NCBI RefSeq assembly: GCF_015356865.1
Contig: NZ_JAAFZA010000043.1
Location: 1 to 56,647, forward strand
Length of the DNA: 56,647 bases
Direction: 5' to 3'
Origin: Catenulispora pinisilvae
GTDB lineage: Bacteria > Actinomycetota > Actinomycetes > Streptomycetales > Catenulisporaceae
Position numbers and translations under genes: made by a program. The notes under the pieces were generated by a model, which saw only the letters and a program-made list of their open reading frames with translations, made no database searches and was not told the DNA's origin. Below are positions 8,665 through 16,059 of the stretch, one piece after another (positions within the stretch are counted from its first letter, which is position 1; each line of letters begins with the position of its first letter).

Positions 8665-9878
8665 CTAGTGAAGCGCCTCGGCTGCAGCGTAGAGGAAATA
8701 AAAGGGCTTCATCCGAATTTCGTTGCCCACTTTGTTCCGGTCATAGATGGCTTGCATGATGGGGGCAGCTAGGGCGGCTGCGCCACCTACTGCGGCAATA
8801 GACGCGTGGTGACTTAGGAGTGCTGGGCCGAAAACCGCAAGCCCCGGTATTGCCTTGTTCGTCGCCCCGACGATCCCGGTAGCGCGCGACAAAAGAGATG
8901 AGTTGTCGGTAACCGATGCCTTGATGGCCTCGATGCTCGGGAGAACGGTCTCTACCCACTCATTGTGCACGCCGTCCGCAAAGTCATGTTCCCACGGGGC
9001 ACTACCGATGGACTTCGAAGCTCTTGCCATGGCACTCCGGAATTGCGTGAGCGATGGAGCAAGCTCGGAGCGGATGTCGATGATCTCATCAACTGTGGCA
9101 GTCGGAAAGGTGGGCAATCGACTCATGAGTCCTGACGCGGCCATTGCCTGGGCGCACATTCCAGCGGGGCCCTTGGCAGGCACGAAGACTCCTTCCCGAA
9201 CGGCGGCCTCAGTCAGTTCTGCAATGGGCTCATCAAATATGAGATATTCCCGACCCGAAGAAAGATATTTCGATAGCTTGTCCACGAACGTCTCGACGAT
9301 CCTGTCCGTGTGTCCGTCCTCATTGCGAATGCCGGACTGAGCGAGCTTCGCCGAAGCTATGCACGACACGAGCAAGTCCATAACGTCGCCGGGGTCCACA
9401 TTTTCGATCTGGATAAGTCCTTGCTTCCGAGCGCGGGAAAGCTGGCCGATGCCTGCTTCGTCCGTAATCTTTTGCACAGCCTCCGATAGCGTTCGCCGAA
9501 TGGGGGCGAATCGCTGAAGGATCTCTGCCTAAAGAATCGCTGGGATCGGAGGGCTGTCTCGACCTGGACAAGTCCTTCCTGAAAGTCTGGAACGTTTTCT
9601 GCGGACATAAGGATAGGCGCAAGACGGCGCATGAGCTCGACCTGCTCGCGCGGGGAGAACTTCCGTAGCCCCTCGACCCGCAGGAACATCGTCGTCACAG
9701 GGCTAAGAACGGCGACCTTGTCGCCGTATAGCAGCGCTGCCTTCAAAAGTTCCAGCTCTGGTACGACATTGGCTGAGGAGCCAGGATTAGCAGCGACAAC
9801 CATTCGGAGCGGCTCGACCTTGCCGCCGTTGTAAGTCGTGGCTCCCTGCTTGTGCCGGCCCTTCGTCCTTTTCGCCAC
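8665..9878 (-). pseudogene. hypothetical protein gene split by a frameshift
   Basis: Two leftward frames join into one protein if the frame changes near 9533. The first part runs from GTG 9878 (MAKRTKGRHKQG) to VPDFQEGLVQVETALRSQRFF. The second resumes as AEILQRFAPIRRTLSEAVQ and continues through VQKITDEAG to the stop at 8665. In the second frame a TAG lies exactly at the junction. Combined length would be about 400 residues. A hydrophobic segment near the C-terminus (VFGPALLSHHASIAAVGGAA) may be membrane-associated. I do not recognise the family. The junction needs a +2 (or -1 into a stop) shift, so a real indel or sequencing error is more likely than programmed recoding. Confidence 0.55.
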
Positions 9879-10068
9879 CGGTCACCGATCCAGGTCAGAG
9901 GACTCGATAGGAAGAGGAACGCGCCCCGTGTCTCTCGGTTGCAACAGGTCAGAGGGGGTTGTTCCAACAAACAACACTCTACTACCGCCGACCAGGGCGG
10001 AAGCGTTGAAATTTGCTCGCCGCGCACATGGCCGGACAGCACGCGGAAGGCCTGCCGTAACGCCATCC

Positions 10069-10094
10069 CGGCCTGGCGGTCGACCGCCAGGCCG
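10069..10094. terminator. 26-bp perfect palindrome, probable terminator
   Basis: A perfect inverted repeat with half-site CGGCCTGGCGGTC and a GTCGAC centre, ten bases past the stop codon of the leftward DUF4238 gene. It would form a very stable hairpin (13-bp stem minus the minimal loop). The position favours a transcription terminator; a protein-binding site is possible. Confidence 0.55.
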
Positions 10095-10103
10095 TTGCCG
10101 GAA

Positions 10104-10952
10104 CTATGCCGCCCACGCCAACACGGTCTTTGCGGTACCCCGGTAGGGACCGATCCGTGGTAGCCACGCCTCTGCTTCGTCGGTGAGCTCGGCAATCCAG
10201 CTGGCGTCGTCGGGATGGCCGATCACGAGATCGATACCCTGGTGGTTCCACGTGGCGCTGTGGAAGGCCTTGGCGCCATCCGCAGTCAGCATCAGCTCGG
10301 CGAACGGGGCGGTCGCGTAGTCATCCTCAGGCCCGGCCGCCTCGTAGACCATCATCACTGCCACGTTGCCGGTCAGGGGGAACAGCACCCCGCTCTGCGC
10401 GGCCACCTCGTCGTAGAGCGGTACGAACCCGCGGTTGTCGATGATGAACCTCGGGGCCATCTCGCTCTTGCGGATCACTGCGAATCGCGCGCTGGCGAGT
10501 ACGTGGGGAAGCTGCTCGTACGCGGTCTTGCGTGCTTGCTGGACCTGGTCGTTGCTCAGCGAGGCACCGGGCACTGTCAGGTGAGTCACGGCATCGGTAT
10601 CGAAACCAGGGTTGCGGATCCATGCGGCCCTGATGTGTTTGAGGACCGTCGCCCAGTCATCGGGGCTGAAGCCCGGCTGTTCCAGGGCTTTGGCCGCATC
10701 GGGCAGGGCGTCCTCATACAGCTGCCAGATTTGCTCAGCCCAGTCAGCAGGCAGGTCGTCGGTGGGGTTGTCGACATCGTACTGGCCGCGGTCCCAGGCA
10801 ACGCTGTCCGCCTTGATCTCGGGAGTGAGCTTGTTCTCCGGCGGCCGCGTACGGATGCAGACCTTGGCGCGGCGCCGGCGAGGGCTGTTGTCGTGGGGGC
10901 GGCCGAAGCCGCCGATGAGCCCTGCTGGAAGGTAGTGGTCCCGTCTCGGCAT
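10104..10952 (-). CDS. DUF4238-like protein
   Basis: 282 residues from ATG 10952. It starts MPRRDHYLPAGLIGGFG, matching the HHYVPxxLLxxF opening typical of DUF4238 proteins. Later RFIIDNRGFVPL and VLFPLTGNVAVMM correspond to the family's conserved TSDNPV and FPLSP blocks. DUF4238 has no established biochemical function; members are scattered in bacteria and often occur near restriction or defence genes. It is transcribed divergently from the HEAT-repeat gene, with a 268-bp gap holding their promoters, and is followed by a strong palindrome. An upstream extension of the frame to 11051 lacks coding character and was not used. Confidence 0.65.
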   Translation of the reverse strand: MPRRDHYLPAGLIGGFGRPHDNSPRRRRAKVCIRTRPPENKLTPEIKADSVAWDRGQYDVDNPTDDLPADWAEQIWQLYEDALPDAAKALEQPGFSPDDWATVLKHIRAAWIRNPGFDTDAVTHLTVPGASLSNDQVQQARKTAYEQLPHVLASARFAVIRKSEMAPRFIIDNRGFVPLYDEVAAQSGVLFPLTGNVAVMMVYEAAGPEDDYATAPFAELMLTADGAKAFHSATWNHQGIDLVIGHPDDASWIAELTDEAEAWLPRIGPYRGTAKTVLAWAA

Positions 10953-11220
10953 GTTGTCATTGTTGCCGCTCCGGCTCGCAAACTGCCGTCGGCAACGCAC
11001 TGGTGGGCATCGCCAGCTTTGTGTCGTGCGCGTGGCGCGGACTGGCCGCACGCTACGACCGTCTGGCTATCAGAGACGCGGTTGGCGTCCACCACCTCCC
11101 GCCCCGCACAAGATCGAAAATGTCAGTGGCGGTCGCTACGGTGCTCACCCGTGAAGATCAACGAGCGCGCCCGGATAGGCCCTGGCCCCGCTTCCGGTCT
11201 CCGGCCTCCACAGCGATCAA

Positions 11221-13434
11221 GTGCCATTGATACGCCAGGACCAGTCCGACCGTGCCACCGACGCCCGCCAATCGGCCCGTCGTGCGTCAGAAGCTTCGCT
11301 GTTCGTGCTGCCTGCCGAAGCGGGCATAGTAGCGTCCGTGCTCACCAGACTTGCGGAGATCGACTGGTCGTCCATGTCCCATGCCTACGGCACCGCCGAG
11401 GAGGTGCCGGATCTGCTTGTCGCGATGGCGTCGGACGATGAAGAGGTGCGGGACAAGGCATTCAGCCGGTTCTACAGTGTTGTCCACCATCAAGGCGACG
11501 TATACGCCCGCACCATAGCCGCGGTGCCGTTCCTGGTCGAGCTCGCTGAGGCGGAGCGCTCTGCTGCCCGGGCTCAGCTCGTCCGGGTACTAGCCAGCAT
11601 CTCTGAGGCCTGCCTCGACCACAGCGGCGTCTACTACACGGTGGGCGGCGAACTCTTCGATTTCGGCGACGCGGCCGCAACGATGGCCGGCCACGCCCTA
11701 CTGTTCGAGCGGTTCGCGACCCATCCGGATCCACAGGTGCGGCTGGCGGCGATACCGGCCGTCGCCCACTTCCCGACCAAACCTGCCCGTACCGCAGCGC
11801 TCCTGCAGGACTGGCTCGGTGCAGAAGTCGGGGTGCTGCAGCGGCTCGCGGTGGTGAACGCCCCGGTAGCGCTGGCCCTTCGGCGCCCGGACACGGCCGA
11901 GATGGTCATGGCTTGGTTGGAGGGGCTGGCCGCGAACACCGGTGTCGACGTCACCATTCGGCTAGCAGCACTTTCCGGGCGGGCGCGCTGCACCCCCGAC
12001 GACGTCCCGGCAGGACTGGTGGCCTCGGCGGTGGACCTGATCCGCGCTGTGGGTCAAAGCCCGGCACCGACTGAGCAGTGGGCCAACCAGCCGAAGCCCA
12101 AGAAGCAGCCCGCACCGGCTGCCGGCGTGCCGCCTTTCGTTACGGCCGCGTTCGAGCAAATCGAGCACAGCAACACGGTGTTCGCACCGACCACCGGGCT
12201 GCTCCGCGAACTGCATCAGGCTCTGGGCGATCGGATTACGGACCGGGCCCTGCTGCTGTCCGAACAGTTGCGCAGCCCGGACGCGGGCACGCGACTGGAC
12301 GGGATCCGGATGGCCGGCGACATGATGACGAAATGGCGTGGGGACCACAGCGCCCTGATCCTGCTGATCGCCGACCGGCTGAGGGGGCCCGCCCAAGTAG
12401 CCGCCGAGGCCGCCACGGTACTGGGCACCTGCCACCGGCTCGCCGAGCCGGCCCGCGAAGCGCTGGCCGAACGCGTCGCCCACAAAGACTGCGACGAGCA
12501 CGACGGCCCGCAACTCTGGGCAGCAGACGAGCCCCGGCTGCGACGCGCCCACCAGGAGGCGGTACTGACCCTGGCCCGGCTCGGCGACGCCCGCGCGCTG
12601 CCGAGTCTGCTGGTCGCGCTGGACGAAGATGTCGATGCCTGGCGCGCGATTCCGGCTGCCACACACCTGCCACAGTGCGCACGTCAATTCGCACCCCGTT
12701 TGCGGACCCGGCTGGCTGCCCTCGATGTCGCCAAAGCACCCAAGCACCACGACAAGGGAGCCAGGGCACTGTTGTCCGCGCTGACTACCTTCGGCGACCC
12801 CGACACCCTCCCGCTTGCCCTAACACTTCTCGACGCCGCAATGAAACATGAGCACTGGGGCATCGCTACTGAGGCGGCCAAGGCTCTCGGAACCTTTGGC
12901 ACCCCGACTACCCCGGCAGTACCGATGCTGCGACAACTGGTCTCTTGCCCTGACTGGACCGCACGGACCGCCGCTTTGGTCGCGCTGTGGCAGATTGGAG
13001 GCAACGAGCAAGAAGCACTCGAGATGGTGGGGGCGCACCTCGTTGGCCCGGCCGTTTTCCACGACGACGGGGTCGGGACGGTTCTGGGCGAACTGGGGCC
13101 GGCAGCCGCCGACCTGACGCCCCACCTACGGAAGCTACTCGCCGACAACTACGAATGGAAACGGGTCCACGCCGCAGAGTCGCTCTGGCTGATAGCCGGC
13201 GAACCGGAAGCCCAGACCGTAATCGAAGTGCTGCTACAAACCTGGACCCAAAACCAGATGACCGGCAGCTTCGTCGTGACTGTCCTGGACCGCATGGGCC
13301 CAGCCGCCGCTCCAGCGCTGCCGCAGCTTCGCGCCGAGATCCGGAAAAGGCGACGCGGCGGCCGGTTCGACACCATCGATACCGACGAGGACCTCGTGGC
13401 GATGTGCCAGAAGCTCATTGACTTACTCGAGTAG
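11221..13434 (+). CDS. HEAT-repeat protein
   Basis: 737 residues made almost wholly of HEAT/PBS-lyase-type helical repeats. The recognisable opening is IDWSSMSHAYGTAEEVPDLL followed by VHHQGDVYARTIAAVPFL, which recurs in a family of actinomycete HEAT proteins. Later units include DPQVRLAAIPAVAHFP, DARALPSLLVALDED and DPDTLPLALTLLDAA. A low-complexity KPKKQPAPAAG linker near residues 282-300 separates two repeat blocks. Such solenoids are protein- or nucleic-acid-binding scaffolds; no enzymatic motif is seen. The GTG at 11221 has no clear ribosome binding site; GTG 11338 (just before LTRLAEIDW) is an alternative start. It precedes the nuclease-like gene by 133 bp on the same strand, so the two may be expressed together. 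Confidence 0.75.
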   Translation: MPLIRQDQSDRATDARQSARRASEASLFVLPAEAGIVASVLTRLAEIDWSSMSHAYGTAEEVPDLLVAMASDDEEVRDKAFSRFYSVVHHQGDVYARTIAAVPFLVELAEAERSAARAQLVRVLASISEACLDHSGVYYTVGGELFDFGDAAATMAGHALLFERFATHPDPQVRLAAIPAVAHFPTKPARTAALLQDWLGAEVGVLQRLAVVNAPVALALRRPDTAEMVMAWLEGLAANTGVDVTIRLAALSGRARCTPDDVPAGLVASAVDLIRAVGQSPAPTEQWANQPKPKKQPAPAAGVPPFVTAAFEQIEHSNTVFAPTTGLLRELHQALGDRITDRALLLSEQLRSPDAGTRLDGIRMAGDMMTKWRGDHSALILLIADRLRGPAQVAAEAATVLGTCHRLAEPAREALAERVAHKDCDEHDGPQLWAADEPRLRRAHQEAVLTLARLGDARALPSLLVALDEDVDAWRAIPAATHLPQCARQFAPRLRTRLAALDVAKAPKHHDKGARALLSALTTFGDPDTLPLALTLLDAAMKHEHWGIATEAAKALGTFGTPTTPAVPMLRQLVSCPDWTARTAALVALWQIGGNEQEALEMVGAHLVGPAVFHDDGVGTVLGELGPAAADLTPHLRKLLADNYEWKRVHAAESLWLIAGEPEAQTVIEVLLQTWTQNQMTGSFVVTVLDRMGPAAAPALPQLRAEIRKRRRGGRFDTIDTDEDLVAMCQKLIDLLE

Positions 13435-13567
13435 GCCACGTTTCACGGGCAGGAAGCCGCGCCAGAAACCCGAGGCAAGCACTGGCCCCATCTACCATCC
13501 GAATCACAGCAGCTCATCCGCCTGGAATGGCCACACCTCGCAGAGCTTGCGGGAGGGTATCGCAAGC

Positions 13568-15817
13568 GTGGCTGATACATCAGTCTGCGCGATGGCCGAT
13601 ACTGGCATCGTGCCGAGGGATACCGATACGTGGCGAGCGCTGATCACCGAATACGGACAGCTGACCAAGCTCACTGGCCACAGCCCCCAAAGCCGTGGCC
13701 AGCGGTTCAATGGCCTGATCGCCGAGCTTCTCGAATGCTGGGATATCAGCGCACGTGCGAACAAGCGCTCAAAGGGCGAGATCGACGTCGGCTTCACCCT
13801 CGAAGGTGTGCGCTATGTGCTGGAAGCCAAGTGGGAGAAGACCAAGGCCGACACCGGCGACCTCGCAAAGCTACACAAACGCGTACAGCAGCGTCTGAGC
13901 GGCACCCATGGCGTGTTCCTCGCGATGGCTGGCTACACTCCCGAGGCCGTCGCCGACCTCGGTGACGGCCAGCGTCTTGAGTTACTACTTCTGGACCGAA
14001 CGCACTGGGAGGCCATGCTCTCAGGGCTAGTCCCTCCCCAAGAGCTACTGTCGTTGGCCCGCGACCATGCAGCGTTTCAAGGGGACGCCTATGCGCCCCT
14101 GCACAAACTGCTTGCCAGTCAGGCGAGGCCTTCGAGTGTCGACTTCAATGCCTCGGCTCAAAGGCCCGGGACAGATAACGCAGGTTCGGCACAGTCCAGA
14201 CCTGTGTTGTCCGTGAGGAATTCAAACCAGCTCGGCCTGTACTGCATAGCGCCTGACAGCCTGCTGCTCACTACCGCCCGCGGGATCGTCCGCGCGGACC
14301 TGACATCCCGCACCGTCTCGCCCGCGATCGACGTCGCGCACTGCCATCGCAATCCTCTCGTGCTGGGTGATGGCTCGATCTTGTTTACGCGCTGCTTCGG
14401 GGTCGGACGGTTCCACAACGGCCGAATATCCGTCGCCGCCGGCGGAGCAGTCGGAGCCACCAGTTTGACCCCAGGTACGGACGACACCGCCTGGTTTCTG
14501 GACAACGGCTCGGAGTCGACACCTGCCTCGATCAGCCGAATCGCTACCGAACTGACCGATCAAGCCCGATACGGCCTCGACTACCCCGCTGCGATGGCAA
14601 CCAACGCAGCGTGGATCACGCCCGAGCAATTGGTCATCATCGGCGGTGCTGGGATGGCGGTTACCACTCTGTCTGACAGATCGGCATCGCATCGCGCACT
14701 CACGCAGGCAAATCCGATGGGGCTCCTCCGCCGTGACGAAAACACCGTCCTCACCACCGGCGACAACCTCACCGTCGCTGTCACCCATCTACACACCGGG
14801 CAGCCTCTCGAGGTAGCTGTGGTCCCGGAACTTCGCGGTTCAGTATCGGAACTAGCTCAGTCCGCCAATGGCGACATCTACGTAGCCGCCTATGATATGT
14901 CCGCTGACAACTACACCGTGATGCAGCTCAACACCGCCGCACCACAAACGCCACCGCTCCTGAATGTCGCCACACCGACGGCAACCGCTTCCGGCTCGAC
15001 TCATCCGACGGCCCCCATCAGGGCCCGACCAACACAACGAGACGCGCCCCACACGCTCACCTCTGGCGGACAGACAGCGACCCCTCCCTTCAACGAGGTG
15101 GCAGCCGCTCTGGTGATCAGCCGCCGCGAAGAGCGCGAACGCGGCCACAGCGACGGCTTCGCCTTCGCACCAGCGCTTGGATGGCCATGCCTGGAACACC
15201 TGGCCGCGCGGGGCTTCAGGCTCGATTTCTGGCTGGAAAGCCTGCGCAACGGCTGGCACGACGTGCTAGTCGGCCGGGCGCCTGACGGGGCGACCACGGC
15301 CGCCTGGCTGCCCGAGCTGGCGGACAGGCTCGGCACCTACCTTGACCCGGTCGGACAGGAACGGTGGTCCTTCACCCCAAGCAGCGACTACGTCGAAGGC
15401 TTCGCCGACGGCCTCCGAAGTGTCTATGACAGCGTCAGACACGCCAACGGCAAGACGCCTGATGAGGCGCCAGCCTCCGTCTTCCTCGCTGTTAAGGGAA
15501 TCCTCGGAAGCATCAACTTCGATGGATCGGCCGTGACCATCCGCAAAGAGGGATACGGGCCACGCATGAAGGGCGTGAAAAGACTACCTGTCAACGAAAT
15601 CCAGCAGGTAATCGTCAAGCCCGCGACTGCCATGTTCCACGGATACATCCAGTTCGTCGTTCAAGATCAGCCACCGGCGCCAGACGTACGCCTGAGCCTC
15701 GCTGCCGGCCGACCCCACCGAGAAGACCCATACTCCATATCCTTCAGCCGGCGCGCCAACAGCGACATCGAACGGCTCAAACAGCACGTCAACTCGGCGA
15801 TTACCTCATATCATTGA
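13568..15817 (+). CDS. PD-(D/E)XK nuclease-like, beta-propeller, DUF4429 fusion protein
   Basis: About 749 residues from GTG 13568, which has GGGAGG eleven bases upstream; ATG 13592 is an alternative. Residues 40-110 carry a restriction-endonuclease-like fold: GQRFNGLIAELL, then GEIDVGFTLEGVRYVLEAKW, giving E...D...ExK spacing typical of Mrr/PD-(D/E)XK nucleases, then a VQQRLSGTHGVFLAM helix-strand. Residues about 220-480 are repeated beta-rich blades (LYCIAPDSLLLTTARGIVRA and similar), consistent with a propeller. The C-terminus has INFDGSAVTIRKEG and IQQVIVKPATAMFHGYIQF, a DUF4429-type module that is PH-like in appearance. No helicase or methylase partner is adjacent. A defence or DNA-damage role is an inference. 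Confidence 0.65.
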   Translation: MADTSVCAMADTGIVPRDTDTWRALITEYGQLTKLTGHSPQSRGQRFNGLIAELLECWDISARANKRSKGEIDVGFTLEGVRYVLEAKWEKTKADTGDLAKLHKRVQQRLSGTHGVFLAMAGYTPEAVADLGDGQRLELLLLDRTHWEAMLSGLVPPQELLSLARDHAAFQGDAYAPLHKLLASQARPSSVDFNASAQRPGTDNAGSAQSRPVLSVRNSNQLGLYCIAPDSLLLTTARGIVRADLTSRTVSPAIDVAHCHRNPLVLGDGSILFTRCFGVGRFHNGRISVAAGGAVGATSLTPGTDDTAWFLDNGSESTPASISRIATELTDQARYGLDYPAAMATNAAWITPEQLVIIGGAGMAVTTLSDRSASHRALTQANPMGLLRRDENTVLTTGDNLTVAVTHLHTGQPLEVAVVPELRGSVSELAQSANGDIYVAAYDMSADNYTVMQLNTAAPQTPPLLNVATPTATASGSTHPTAPIRARPTQRDAPHTLTSGGQTATPPFNEVAAALVISRREERERGHSDGFAFAPALGWPCLEHLAARGFRLDFWLESLRNGWHDVLVGRAPDGATTAAWLPELADRLGTYLDPVGQERWSFTPSSDYVEGFADGLRSVYDSVRHANGKTPDEAPASVFLAVKGILGSINFDGSAVTIRKEGYGPRMKGVKRLPVNEIQQVIVKPATAMFHGYIQFVVQDQPPAPDVRLSLAAGRPHREDPYSISFSRRANSDIERLKQHVNSAITSYH

Positions 15818-16059
15818 TTAGCATCGGACCACCCCCTCGCCGCCGGTCAGTCCAGTCACACGGCTGTAACCAGTCGACTCCTTTTGAGCCTCTCTTTATC
15901 CGCGGTTCGGGGTTCAAGTCCTTGGCGCAAACGCACTCGACCAGGACGTTCTCCCTTTGTGGAGGGTGCCCAGAATCGTTTTCAGGCCCGAGTGCTAACC
16001 ATCCGCTAAAGACAGCGAGCTTAGTTCCGGGGCATTCTGAGAAGGCGAAGCAACTGCCA
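15818..16059. other. convergent intergenic gap with weak tRNA-like sequence
   Basis: It separates convergent genes. At about 15905-15921 the sequence CGGGGTTCAAGTCCTTG can form a T-arm (5-bp stem with two G-U pairs, TTCAAGT loop), and CTGTAAC at about 15862 resembles a Tyr-type anticodon loop. No acceptor stem or D-arm could be paired, so this is at best a tRNA relic, possibly from an old attachment site. Confidence 0.2.

Noticed and set aside
9525..9540. programmed -1 ribosomal frameshift
   Set aside because: A -1 shift would enter a TAG directly, and no slippery heptamer in phase or downstream pseudoknot is evident; an indel is simpler.
10215..11441. 408-residue rightward frame
   Set aside because: Antisense to the DUF4238 gene and overlapping the start of the HEAT gene in another frame; no domain.
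13418..13567. upstream extension of the nuclease fusion gene
   Set aside because: The first 50 residues overlap the end of the HEAT gene and show no homology-like pattern; GTG 13568 has a GGGAGG site.
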